Assembly (NCBI GenBank): GCA_028565635.1
Contig: JAOXYB010017076.1
Location: forward strand, 1-18,857
Length of the DNA: 18,857 nucleotides
Source: Phoronis ovalis
Lineage: Eukaryota; Phoronida; Phoronidae
Direction of reading: 5' to 3'
Positions 9,323-18,857 of the stretch are shown one piece after another. The notes under the pieces were generated by a model that had not been told where the DNA came from, did not search any database, and saw nothing but the letters and a program-made list of their open reading frames with translations. Position numbers and translations under genes: made by a program. Within the stretch, counting starts at the first letter, position 1. The number at the start of each line of letters is the position of its first letter.

Positions 9323-10203
9323 AGTAATATGAGATCCTCACAACCGAAATGTATTTCATGAAAACATGTACAAAAATAATCTTAAATATCTTAACATATT
9401 TCACTTACAGGAAAACAATGTTAATTACGCAATAAGAAAAAGCATATTCAAAATTAAAAAAAATATTTTAGTCGGATCAACATGATTAAATCAGTTGACT
9501 TGTTCCTACTCAAAAATATAATTATTATATTAATTTTTATAACAAACAAGAAATCTGTGTCTAGCCATGAGAAAACAATATTTATATAATGAGACGCTCA
9601 TAATTCTACTATATAGTTAGCTACCAGCAGGTATTGTGCATACGGGAAACAGTGCTCACTATGCTCTATAACCAACTTTCTCAAGCTAACTATAAGATCA
9701 TGTAAATGCATTATTAATGATGCACCAGACTCCATGACACCTGCTGCCACCTATTAGATGAGTGAAACATGTAGGTACAAAAGTCTGTCTTTACAACTGA
9801 CAACTAGGATGTGCCAATCAAAAAGGAAACACAATTTCATCTATAATCACTACTTCTACATTAACGAAACTTTAACTTTTAACAATATTTCTTTGAACAT
9901 TGCATTGCATCATATTCCATAATATACCCTAATTTAGGTGCATACAAAGCTAACACTGCATACCAGACGTAGTGTGTTTCCCAAAACTTGGTGAACACTG
10001 GTGTCACATCTTTCTTAATCTACACACATCTTCTGTTTTTATGAACTACTGCAGTGGTGCTGCATACTTTGATATAACACTGATGTCACAGATGTATAAA
10101 CAAAACTGCATATTAATTAAATTAAAAGGATTTTACCGGTGGCTGATCACTCTACATCAAAAACGTGAACAGGAAGTGGAACATGGAGCATAGCCACAAA
10201 TTA

Positions 10204-12642
10204 TCATAACTTAGTACTCTCTAATATGTTGGCTGTACAGTTATTATCTCTCCGTTGCAGGCAGTCTTCATTATCGTTTGTCACAGCCTCTTTGAAGTCA
10301 AATATATTGTCAGGAAGTTCTCTATCTCTAGCACCACTGGCATTTAATCTTACAATACCCTTTGAATCTTGCACCGGTATTGCACTCCTATCATAATAAT
10401 GTTTTGATTTCCGTGAGCAGTCAGTTTGATAATTTTCCAATGAGTTATTTATTCCAGGAGTATTTGCATCTCTTGAGTAGCCGACTTCATCATATCTTGA
10501 GGAAATAAACAAGTTACCTTTTAAATCGTCTGCATCTGTAAACATCTCCTCAGCACTATTACAACTGGCATGTCCTACGCGTACATGAGGTTCATATATA
10601 ACAGAACTTTTCCCACTAGAAGAATCAGATTCTGTTCGTCCACCAAATTTATATGCAGTGGTCTCATCAATGTCTTCAATATAGCCTTTATTTTGATAAC
10701 ATAAATCTTTCTTATGACCATAAATTTTTGACACAGTACCAATCTCACTATCGCCATCTATTGACATTGACTCGGAGCCACTGTCACGAAATTCTGAACG
10801 TTTTGATGTAACGTCTGATTGGTCACATTTGGTGTCACGTTCAATAATCCTAATATCTGGCAAACTAGATAAGTAGTCACTAGTTGCAGCAACAGTTGAT
10901 GTTGTGGAATCACAATTAGGTAAAGTTGTTGCATCACTTTTCCACAAGTAATGAGACATTTTTCTATCAAAATTTCTTCCAAATGTTTTGAGATCTTCTA
11001 AACTACTTAATTTGCTCGGTATTGTTCGAAATCGGTGGAAAAGTTTTAGACGACTAGGAACTTTAAGAGAATCCATTCGTTTCATTGGTTCAGACGTTGT
11101 CCAGTAACCAGGTATAGCTCGCCTCAAAGGCATTTTAGAATTTTCCATGTGCTGCTTAGAGGAATGTGCCTCATTTTTTAACTCTGAACCATCGCTTCTT
11201 TTGTCACTTAGAAGAGTTGATGATTGGGGTGCCTGATCTTCATGGTGTACATCTACTGTAACAATTTCTTGGAGCACTATTTTCGGCACACGATTGCATA
11301 AATGTCGGTCAATGTTTATTTCAGATTGGACGCAAAATGATTGGCTCCGCTTTCGTTCAACCTCTGCTTTCAAATCCTGCCCGCGTCGTGTAACACTATC
11401 TGACCAAGATACATGCAACACTTTACGGCAATCAAGTTTAATATTTGTCAAACTATTTGTTCGTTTCAATTTTGGTGGAGATGACGTTAGTGATTTTCTT
11501 GGAGAGGATGTCATTGTTGTCATTGTTTCAATACTGGGTGTTCTAACTGCCACATTTTTAAAACTATCCAATGAACAAGCTGTTCCAACCGTTGCCACGG
11601 AAACTGCTCTTGCTCGACTAGTTTCTGGGCTATCTAAAGATATAACTGATATGGCAGAACGTGTTGTAGCGTTTTTGTCATCGTTTCTTGACACCTTTCT
11701 TCGTTTACCACATTTATTAGAAAAGAATTGATGTACGGCTTTCTTAGCAACCTTATATATCTGCTTTGTTGTAAAAAAGTGCATCAAAGTTGTAATATGA
11801 GATTTGACTATCAGTACTGTGAACAAAATTACGATATACTCCTCAGCCTTAGGTTGCATATATAAAACTCCTAAGGGACTGTGAAGAAAGACAAAAGTGA
11901 ACCAAACACCACAGACAACTGTTAACAGAATTATTTCAATCCGTGTGGCAGTCATGAATCGCATATTATCCACATACATTCTGCGGTTCTGTACCCAGTT
12001 AGAAGTCCTTTGTATTGCTTGATAAAAATCTATGTGAAGCGCTGTGGCAGCAATCAAAATCATAGTCATTAAAATACACATCGTTAAAATGTAGGAGTTT
12101 GCGTAATACTCAAACAGATGACATGTATAGTGATCCATGTTCCAGCCCATCTGAGGGACGAATCCCAGAATAAAAGCAAAGTTCCACATAAGAATCATAA
12201 TGGTGATCACTAATGATTTGTCAACATTATTGATATATTTGACAGGCGATACCATGCGAAGATATGTGTCCGCTGAGAACCCGAGAATTAGTAACGCACT
12301 AGCCAGTATGGCTGTGTAAATTACGCTTTCTCCCATAAAGCAGTTGGTCAGAGCCAATGGTGATTCCGCATACTCCATTTCAAATCCTTTGATAACTGGC
12401 GCAACTCCAACAAGCGCATCTGCAACGCACAAACTCCTAATAAAAATCAACGTTGGATTTTTACCACCAGTTGTAAACTTTGACGTAACAAGTATGAAGA
12501 CATTGCAAATAAGTAAAGCCACTCCTAAAATGCCATTAATTGCAACTAGGCCATGAACCCATGGCTCACGCGCGTTATCGTCGTTGAAAGCCCGATCCCT
12601 TACAGTGTCATTGAGTAATCCTTGAGTATTATAGGCACTCAT
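10204..12642 (-). CDS. Rhodopsin-class 7TM receptor, lysophospholipid/orphan-like, with very long tail
   Basis: An intact 812-codon frame in one exon. The start is the first in-frame ATG after an in-frame TGA nine codons upstream. Residues 1-30 form a short extracellular end with one N-glycosylation site (NDT at 11). Seven hydrophobic segments lie at about 31-54, 65-88, 102-124, 143-164, 180-204, 233-257 and 268-290. Conserved class A anchors: Asn47 (helix 1), Asp75 (SLCVAD, helix 2), Cys101 and Cys174 (disulfide pair), Trp153 (helix 4). GWN...C before helix 5 and absence of the helix 5 proline recall lysophosphatidic acid, S1P and GPR3-type receptors; the ligand is unknown. Odd: DRY reads DTY (125-127), NPxxY reads TTLMH, CWxP is absent. 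The tail (291-812) is basic and Ser/Thr-rich with many Arg-x-x-Ser sites, a possible palmitoylation Cys311, and the terminus STKL. Transcription would be from the right; see the leader features. Confidence 0.9.
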   Translation of the reverse strand: MSAYNTQGLLNDTVRDRAFNDDNAREPWVHGLVAINGILGVALLICNVFILVTSKFTTGGKNPTLIFIRSLCVADALVGVAPVIKGFEMEYAESPLALTNCFMGESVIYTAILASALLILGFSADTYLRMVSPVKYINNVDKSLVITIMILMWNFAFILGFVPQMGWNMDHYTCHLFEYYANSYILTMCILMTMILIAATALHIDFYQAIQRTSNWVQNRRMYVDNMRFMTATRIEIILLTVVCGVWFTFVFLHSPLGVLYMQPKAEEYIVILFTVLIVKSHITTLMHFFTTKQIYKVAKKAVHQFFSNKCGKRRKVSRNDDKNATTRSAISVISLDSPETSRARAVSVATVGTACSLDSFKNVAVRTPSIETMTTMTSSPRKSLTSSPPKLKRTNSLTNIKLDCRKVLHVSWSDSVTRRGQDLKAEVERKRSQSFCVQSEINIDRHLCNRVPKIVLQEIVTVDVHHEDQAPQSSTLLSDKRSDGSELKNEAHSSKQHMENSKMPLRRAIPGYWTTSEPMKRMDSLKVPSRLKLFHRFRTIPSKLSSLEDLKTFGRNFDRKMSHYLWKSDATTLPNCDSTTSTVAATSDYLSSLPDIRIIERDTKCDQSDVTSKRSEFRDSGSESMSIDGDSEIGTVSKIYGHKKDLCYQNKGYIEDIDETTAYKFGGRTESDSSSGKSSVIYEPHVRVGHASCNSAEEMFTDADDLKGNLFISSRYDEVGYSRDANTPGINNSLENYQTDCSRKSKHYYDRSAIPVQDSKGIVRLNASGARDRELPDNIFDFKEAVTNDNEDCLQRRDNNCTANILESTKL

Positions 12643-12693
12643 TACAACCTCATATCTAGCTGTTGCTCAGTCTAACTCCACGTCACACACATC
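12643..12693 (-). promoter_or_regulatory. Receptor 5' leader with splice acceptor and two upstream ORFs
   Basis: On the minus strand a strong acceptor (TTGTTTTTCTTCCAG) ends at 12694, so 12693 is the first base of the coding exon and 51 leader bases precede the ATG. The leader holds uORF 1 at 12692-12672 (MCVTWS, TAG) and uORF 2 at 12653-12642 (MRL, TAA). The TAA of uORF 2 overlaps the receptor start as TAATG. An in-frame TGA at 12669-12667 rules out an N-terminal extension within this exon. Such uORFs usually lower translation of the main frame; their effect here is inference. Confidence 0.7.
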
Positions 12694-13010
12694 CTGGAAG
12701 AAAAACAAGGCAGGTTTATAGTACTGGAAACACTGCAGGTATTCATTTATACATAATTAGACACTTTGCATGTACATTGGATTCTTCTTAATTAAGCACA
12801 CCTATACAAAGATAACTGACAGTAAGTTTAATGTGATACAATATATATCTCCACAAAAAACGTATACTTGTTCAGGGAACCGATGATTTTTGGTACATAA
12901 ACCTTGCTGCATTATTTATCAACATTTTATCTAGATCCATGTTTGAGGTTTACATAAATAATATCATTGGCCATGGGACATGTATACACTATGTTACGGA
13001 GAACACTGGA

Positions 13011-13380
13011 GTACTTCTGAAATGTTTATTCAAAATTTGGAGTACTTCAAAATCTAGTTCATATCTTCAGCATCCTTTTGAACTGCCTAGATAGATCAAA
13101 ATTAGGAGTACAGCAAAATCTAATTCGTTGAATACTTCTGAACCGTTTACCCAAATTTAAGAGCACATCAACATCTTATAGAGTTACATTGTACTTTGAT
13201 CTCTCTACCAAAATTAAACTTGAACTGTCCTCCTAAAGCTGTACACCATGAACAATTCAGATATAATTTTTCCGAGCACTTTAGGACTATAACGAAAATT
13301 ATGACTACTTTAAAACTCAGGTTTTTAAAATATTTTTGAACTGCCTACTTAATATAAGGATAACTTCAAATTCCATTCTC
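13011..13380. repeat. Degenerate tandem repeat, unit about 55-65 bases
   Basis: At least five diverged units share a core resembling CAAAATTAGGAGTACTTCAA followed by AATCTAATTC. Cores start near 13031, 13097, 13152, 13209, 13294 and 13350. The 5' part of the unit recurs as CTTTTGAACTGCCTA at 13074 and TTTTTGAACTGCCTA near 13334. Spacing is uneven because of indels. It lies in the inferred leader intron of the receptor gene. No function is evident. Confidence 0.6.
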
Positions 13381-13528
13381 CCTAGTGCTATGCAATGCTC
13401 TACATTTCAACAGCAATACCTTTTGTTGCTTGTGTAACCTAACAAATGTGAGACATCACAGAGACAAAGTAAACTGTGATTATTACAACACAGTTGCATA
13501 TCATTACCAACTGTCATACACAAATTAG

Positions 13529-13800
13529 AAACCTCTATTATTTAAACAACTGTAACAATTCTGTGTTTCAATTCTTATAGATTTGACACAAAACAACAAC
13601 CAGCATATTGCTTATTTTCTGTTTCAACAAGCAAACTATTGAACTCTATTAATTTTTATAACAAATGGTTGTTTCAATTATTATAGCGAATGAAAAAATA
13701 CACATACTATACTATTCAAATTCGAGAATATTTTTATACCTTGTTGAACACTCATAACAATGAAATCATAAAATACACATACTAAATTAAATCCAGAACA
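13529..13800. repeat. Second degenerate direct-repeat tract
   Basis: GTTTCAATTCTTATAG at 13565-13580 recurs with one mismatch at 13671-13686. An exact 15-base match, AAAATACACATACTA, lies at 13695-13709 and 13770-13784. CTCTATTA also recurs ahead of the first pair. The tract continues the repeat-rich character of 13.0-13.8 kb but with a different unit. Confidence 0.45.
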
Positions 13801-14063
13801 TTCATGTACCTCAACGGTCAAAGAGAATAAACCATATTACGTATTAAGAATTAAACCCTAAGAAAATACATAGCAGAAACGTGCCTAATGCAAAATAAAT
13901 ATTTTTACACGGAAACACTGAGAGCCATAGAGGATCGTTATAGGGGTTTGGTAATTACCCATATTAATAATATCTTATGCTACAAAATGTATGATTGTAT
14001 CAAGCATTAACAGACCATCTAACTTTGCCTGGTACTGTCTGTACAATAAAGCAGCTAACTTAC

Positions 14064-14200
14064 CAGTAACTATCACAAAACATTACAATATAATTCTGAT
14101 AATTCAACCATGTAGCCATTTCTCATCATAGCGATTATCCAGATTATACACAGATTATGTGGAAGTGCCGACCTCAGCATATTAATGGACATTTGAACAA
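14064..14200 (-). promoter_or_regulatory. Possible non-coding leader exon of the receptor gene (right end approximate)
   Basis: The coding exon's acceptor at 12693/12694 requires an upstream exon. A near-consensus donor TTACTG|GTAAGTTAGC lies at 14064/14063, which would give a 1.37 kb leader intron. The stretch to its right is slightly less AT-rich and holds several stops in all frames, so it would be untranslated. No TATA box or start site could be fixed, and the right border is a guess. A second donor-like site near 16608 is less convincing. Confidence 0.3.
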
Positions 14201-14975
14201 GTAAGATCGTAGAAGACCACGCTGACTAATCAATCGAGAAGAATGAAATTGTCACATGTGTGTGGGAATTACATTCTCAGACATTCTATATATAGTACAA
14301 ATAAACTTGTATTTCCAAGCCAATCGCAAGGAACGACACATACGTTCACCACAATTTCAGTTTTTAATCGTATTACAGCTGCGAATTCCCAGGAAATTGT
14401 CAACATGATTTATGTATGTACTTGATCTGAAGTTGTGATCACAAACTAATTTCAATGAAATGATGGTCGTAAATATCAATTATCACAATTAGGCCAATAC
14501 AAAACACATTGTTTTCGATGATCCATTCCCAATACATTTTGACGAAAATAATCAAGAAATTCTCAATGCAAATCCTAATGCCAAGCTGACTGGAAGTCAA
14601 TTTTGGCTTTCTATGTTTCACTTTGCTTACTATTAGAATAACACAGTAACATGTAACCTGTAAACCTACAGAGATTCTATCTAATCACTAAATTATATTT
14701 CTCTACAGACACATTAATGTTGACCAAAAACAGGTTTTTAATGGACATACAAGTAGAGACAAAGGTATTTATAATAATAATTAAATATTAATTAATCACT
14801 GCCATTGTTAATCTTTGGAAATCTATTCGCGATGAGATGAATTAATAGTTTAGTAACAAATTGTCATAGCTCTTCACAATTAGGCGATGCAAAATAATCA
14901 AAACATTTGCACTAGCTGTCACCTAGCTATTACTCCCACTTTAATTTAAATACCAGGAAAACTGCTATACCGCAA

Positions 14976-15394
14976 AGTATCAGAAAAGTTGGCAGTTTCT
15001 GCGACTTTACGAGTTAAAACTTTGAAATAAAAAAGAAACAAAATTTCCCTATAGGAGTAATTATTATTTCAATGTGTGTGCTTGAATGTTATTGTTTGGT
15101 GACCTGGAATTTTAAAATAATTCAAACAGTTTTAAACAATGTAATCGCGGAAAGTCCGAGTCTTGGTAGGAGTCTTCTGAAGCCACTGTAGAGGTATCGA
15201 AAAGTTGGTGCTTTTTGCATTTTGCTTTTACATGCTGTAAAGGCTTCCTGCTCAACAGCGTGTTAATCAGTATATCTATGATCTGCCCTATGCATTATAT
15301 ATCTATCGTAACATTAGCGATAACTATCGTCTTAAACTTCAGATGTCGACCCATTTACTGCCAACTTTTCGATACTGCTAACTTTTTCGATATC
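14976..15394. mobile_element. Possible MITE-like element with inverted ends
   Basis: AGTATCAGAAAAGTTGGCAG at 14976-14995 is repeated, with one base fewer, in reverse complement at 15358-15376, enclosing about 400 bases. A third direct copy (GTATCGAAAAGTTGG) lies inside at 15194-15208, and a weaker inverted one (GATATCGAAAAAGTTAGC) at 15377-15394. No transposase frame is present. Target duplications were not found, so the true ends are unknown. A relic foldback or MITE is inferred. Confidence 0.45.
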
Positions 15395-15441
15395 TTTCTG
15401 TAATTTTGTTGCCTTTATTTCGTGACATCCTGTGTTGAAAC

Positions 15442-15464
15442 TAAAATTGTACAGTACAATTTTA
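15442..15464. repeat. Perfect 11-base inverted repeat
   Basis: TAAAATTGTAC and its exact reverse complement flank a single A. It lies about 50 bases beyond the MITE-like element. A hairpin or cruciform is possible; no other feature is attached to it. Confidence 0.4.
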
Positions 15465-18250
15465 ATACTTCCTAAATGCAGTTTATACTGTCTAGTCATC
15501 TGGTTATACATTAAAAACTATTCATCGTTTCCTTTGAGAATTGAGGAAATTTATCATAAATTAAGATGGTGATGAGCACAATTCATCATAACAGCTGAAA
15601 CTACAAAATTCATGTCAAATTTTGAACAATTAAATGAAATGTTTTGTATCTTTGTGGGTGTTGGGCTAAATTTTTTTTGAAGTTTGTATTTGATAAAGTG
15701 AGTTTTAAAAATGACCTTCTTACTTAATACATATCAACTGATAAGTAAAATAACTTTTTCATAATTTTTAATGTTAATACCTTTCCACTGCCAGGAGTGA
15801 GCATGCTGAAAATGTTTGGTTGTCTTCTATAACTCTATGATGAGCATGCTACTATTCTAATACCGAGTACGAAAAAAATCAAATAGAGGCATCCTATTTA
15901 AAATATTTAAGGGTTTTTATTATCATGTATGCATGCATTTTCATAAAACTGCAATCAAAATACAATGCAAGAATATGATAGCATGCAATTATACTACAAA
16001 AGATTAAATCAACATTTCTTATATGAAGGGACACAGAAAAGAGCTAATGCAACTTTACTACAGTAGACTTGTCCTCAGAAATCTTATTGTACTATTTTAC
16101 TACAGCCCTTGGCTGCAAAAAAAAACCTATGGTTGTTTGTATATTGTGACCATATGTCAGACAAGGGGCAAAGAGGGTAATAAAGTACATATAGGTCAAT
16201 TGAGTCATTAATTACCATCACAAATTTATTAGTATTCTGTGTAAAAGCAAGGTACAAATCACATGAAGATTAGCAGAATTAGCAAAATAATATATGAATT
16301 ATGCATGGCTAAAGAAACAACAAAATATAAGTTCAAAACTATAAACTTGTAGTTGATTGAAAGGTTGGCTTGTTTACATATTAACAATTAATAATGTGAC
16401 AAAATCATGAAAAGTTTTCATTAGTTAAATTCTAACTGCCATAGACTTCAGAAGTGGACAAATAAAATAATACAAAATAGAACTATTGAAGAAAATAAAT
16501 TAATAGCGAACTATTCCGAAGTAAATACATAATTAGCAGCTTTACTCAACTTAAACACAGGAAAAATAAATAATCTTCGATATTCTTAACGAGCGCCAAG
16601 TTTACCTGTGATTGAAACCGGAAGGAAGATATTGATAAAACACTCAAGGTAATAAGGTAAACTCTAAGATGAGCAGTTGCTAACATCACCACATCAACCG
16701 TTATATTGAGTATGCTGTCACTTACTAATATTACATTTCTTTGCACTATATAAAATTCAAGTTTTTTTCATTATACAAGTGAAAAAAATAATGAAAAACA
16801 AAAGTGGTACAGCGAATAAATTCCTTTTATTGTTTACCAGACAAAGTTACGAGTGTGTGCAGCCCTATGTTTTTTCCAGTTTTCTACTAATTATATCATA
16901 AAGAGGTAGTATGCTGCTCAATCCTTTAATAGTCTATTATGAACTATTCCTTCCTTCAAACTAAAACTGGACCCACAATGCAACATTCGTCACTAGTAAG
17001 TTCATGAACTGGAATATAACACATTCGCTTTAAGCAAAAAGTGATATTTACGCAGTTTATCTCTCCACAACATCTTAAATAACAGTCAAAAGAAAGTTTT
17101 TCAATGATTTCTGTTTGAATAAAAATCCTTTCGTAACTACCACACGCTCATACATACATCACTTTAACGATATCTACACTTCACTACAGTCACAATATCA
17201 CAAATACATTTTCACTTTTAAATATCAGAACACAACAGGGATGATTTCCCTATAATGACTGATTAAAGTTTCTGTTTCTGAAAAAAAACTTGTCACCACA
17301 CATTAACTACTAATTTCCACTAAGTTCTGCTTTTAAAACGTTTTTATTCAAATTTTATTTAACCTGTGCACACATTCTCAGGTCATTCATCTTTTGACAA
17401 TCTACCTAATTTGCTACTTGTATTCATATAACTACTACTACTACTGTACAGCAGACAGGTGTGTATTTAGCTCTTGTTATTGACTTCATTAATAAAATAT
17501 CTAAAAATAAGTTTGTTATCATCATGCAATATAATCTTATGACACTGGCGTAAGATTTAAAGTCATCATCTTGTTCATTATCATCATCATTATCATTATC
17601 ATCATCAGCATTAGTTACTGTCACATGTGTACAGGGTTGCTGAAAATCTGCCCAACAGGTAAGCCATATGCTAAGCAATACACTTTGGAAGCAAAGGGCT
17701 TTGTAAAATCGAAAGATAAAACTTTTTTCCTCAAAAATACTTATTGCATGTCATTTCAAGCAACATCTGTTATAAAATTTTGACAACAAACGAGGATGAC
17801 CACATTAAAATAAAATAGCTTCACTCCAAATGTACCTAGTTTTATAGTTCAATAATCTAAACCATCATGAATATGTAGACCAAAAATTCATATTTAATAG
17901 CTGGTTATGCAGTAAGTTGGCCAAACCACCTGCCTGTACTTAGCTGATACCTAATTTCATAAAACGGGTAATTAGACGCAAATTACTTTCAGTCTAAACG
18001 ATTAAGTTGTAAATCTCTAAAATTGCAATTAAATCCATGCAGGTATATTCATTATAAGTAAAATCGATCAAACAAGTTGCCTTTTAATAGAGTACAATTA
18101 ATCCTCCATAGGTGGTTATTACATTGACAATGAGAGAAGACTGTAATCATTTTTCACCTCCTTTCTAATCATGTTCAATCATGCTATCTTTCAAGGAAAA
18201 ACATGAGTAACGTTTCTGTATATTGTCACTAAAGACATAAAGATGAGGTT
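15465..18250. other. Gene-poor stretch, microsatellites only
   Basis: AT-rich, with short ORFs on both strands that show no domain or splice context. A CAATCACAG|GTAAAC sequence near 16608 could be an acceptor or a donor, but no coherent exon follows. GAGCATGCT occurs twice (near 15798 and 15842). Nothing else is recognised. Confidence 0.5.
17563..17608. repeat. ATC-type microsatellite
   Basis: Interrupted TCA/TTA trinucleotide run with 12 or more units. Read on the minus strand it gives an Asp/Asn-rich peptide, which is an artefact of the repeat and not a protein. An (ACT)5 run lies nearby at 17431-17445. Confidence 0.8.
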
Positions 18251-18514
18251 AAAGGTACTCATTCTATTTTGAACCCGTCTATGTCTTTACAAAAATAAAT
18301 TCACTTGTGTTATTTATTGCGAGAATTAATTTTTTTTCGAATATCAATTGATTTACCCAAGTGTTCAAATCGTTACCACGAAGCTGAAATCGTTGGAAAA
18401 GTCCCTAGCATTATAACATATTCTTGGTCCATAGCACACTCAGGTAAAATTTCCACCTGATTGGCTAACTCCGGAAATATCCCGATGTCTAGCACCTCTT
18501 AGCGGATAAAGTTC
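18251..18514 (-). repeat. Dispersed repeat, right copy of an inverted pair
   Basis: Reverse-orientation partner of 584-850, diverged by substitutions and small indels, with the middle 90 bases the least alike. The CCAAT-type block (AGCCAATCAGG) and the GGACTTTTCC block are retained in both. The family cannot be named by eye; a short non-autonomous element (SINE or MITE class) is the most likely explanation. Confidence 0.85.
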
Positions 18515-18560
18515 GGTCCGAATTTATAAATAACAAAACAGGTGCCTTAGAAAAAAGATT

Positions 18561-18620
18561 TCTGGCTAACATCTTTGACCTCTGGTCATTATCTTTCATC
18601 TCGGCTCAGTATCTTATGCC
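18561..18620. repeat. Three diverged 20-base tandem units
   Basis: Three consecutive 20-base units begin TCTGGCTAACATCTTTGACC, TCTGGTCATTATCTTTCATC and TCGGCTCAGTATCTTATGCC, sharing TC-GG----ATCTT--. They follow the right dispersed repeat by 46 bases. Confidence 0.4.
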
Positions 18621-18857
18621 AGATAATTAATATTACAGAATAATTTGTACAAGCTACGCACAACAGATAACTGCGAAGTACAGTAGTTGCTTCTTAACAC
18701 TGTTTAAAGTAGAATTTGCGTTGCAGGTTATTTCAGTGGAAGGAAAAATAAATAGGAAAATAGAACCTCGACCATTAGAAAATACTAGACGGTACCCGTG
18801 GTAAACCACAGATCTTGATAGAGATGTAGGTCACGTAAGGCCGAGTTCAGACATGTT

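Noticed and set aside
9612-9694. 11-base inverted arms TATAGTTAGCT/AGCTAACTATA 61 bases apart in the receptor 3' region
   Set aside because: Arms are AT-rich and far apart; this is expected by chance in such DNA.
11294-11731. A 145-codon plus-strand frame opposite the receptor tail
   Set aside because: It lies wholly antisense to the intact receptor frame, has no domain or splice context, and is explained by the codon pattern of the opposite strand.
17424-17678. Asp/Asn-rich minus-strand frame
   Set aside because: Its acidic run is just the ATC microsatellite translated; the rest shows no recognisable protein.

Overview
The window looks like invertebrate animal nuclear DNA, most likely from a mollusc or a related lophotrochozoan. 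It is AT-rich and dominated by long introns and non-coding DNA. Coding exons have GT-AG borders, and old repeats are scattered throughout. Two copies of a TTATCTCCC-type motif (5754-5763, 5789-5798) fit a mollusc in my experience, but that is weak evidence. All recognisable coding sequence is on the minus strand, so genes read from high to low coordinates.

Left third (321-6437): part of a germline-type Tudor-domain gene. Six exons can be drawn by eye. One encodes a CCCH zinc finger (6339-6437), one a short linker (2837-2900), and four an extended Tudor domain (2143-2331, 1837-1897, 978-1122, 321-532). Every junction among the last five exons is phase-compatible, and the split codons make sense. 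The gene continues past the left edge, because the C-terminal half of the extended Tudor fold is not finished. Its 5' end was not found. The domain pair suggests a piRNA-pathway protein, possibly TDRD12/Yb-like, but no helicase exon is visible here.

Middle (about 9229-14064): an intact 812-codon single-exon gene for a rhodopsin-class seven-transmembrane receptor (10204-12642). The closest resemblance is to lysophospholipid/orphan receptors. It has a good splice acceptor 51 bases upstream of the ATG, two tiny upstream ORFs, and a likely leader-exon donor at 14064. Candidate poly(A) signals lie at 9317-9322 and 9229-9234. The receptor lacks the Arg of DRY, the NPxxY motif and the usual helix 5 and 6 prolines. 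It carries a tail of about 520 residues ending in a class I PDZ-type motif.

Right third (14.2-18.86 kb): no gene recognised. It holds a terminal-inverted-repeat-like element (14976-15394), short hairpins, microsatellites, and one arm of a diverged inverted repeat pair (18251-18514). The other arm is at 584-850, inside a Tudor-gene intron.

The two genes share no evident function. They sit in the same orientation, receptor upstream. If the Tudor gene's 5' exons lie beyond the receptor, the receptor would be nested in an intron, but the window cannot settle this. No operon, CRISPR array, rRNA, tRNA or intact transposon gene was seen.
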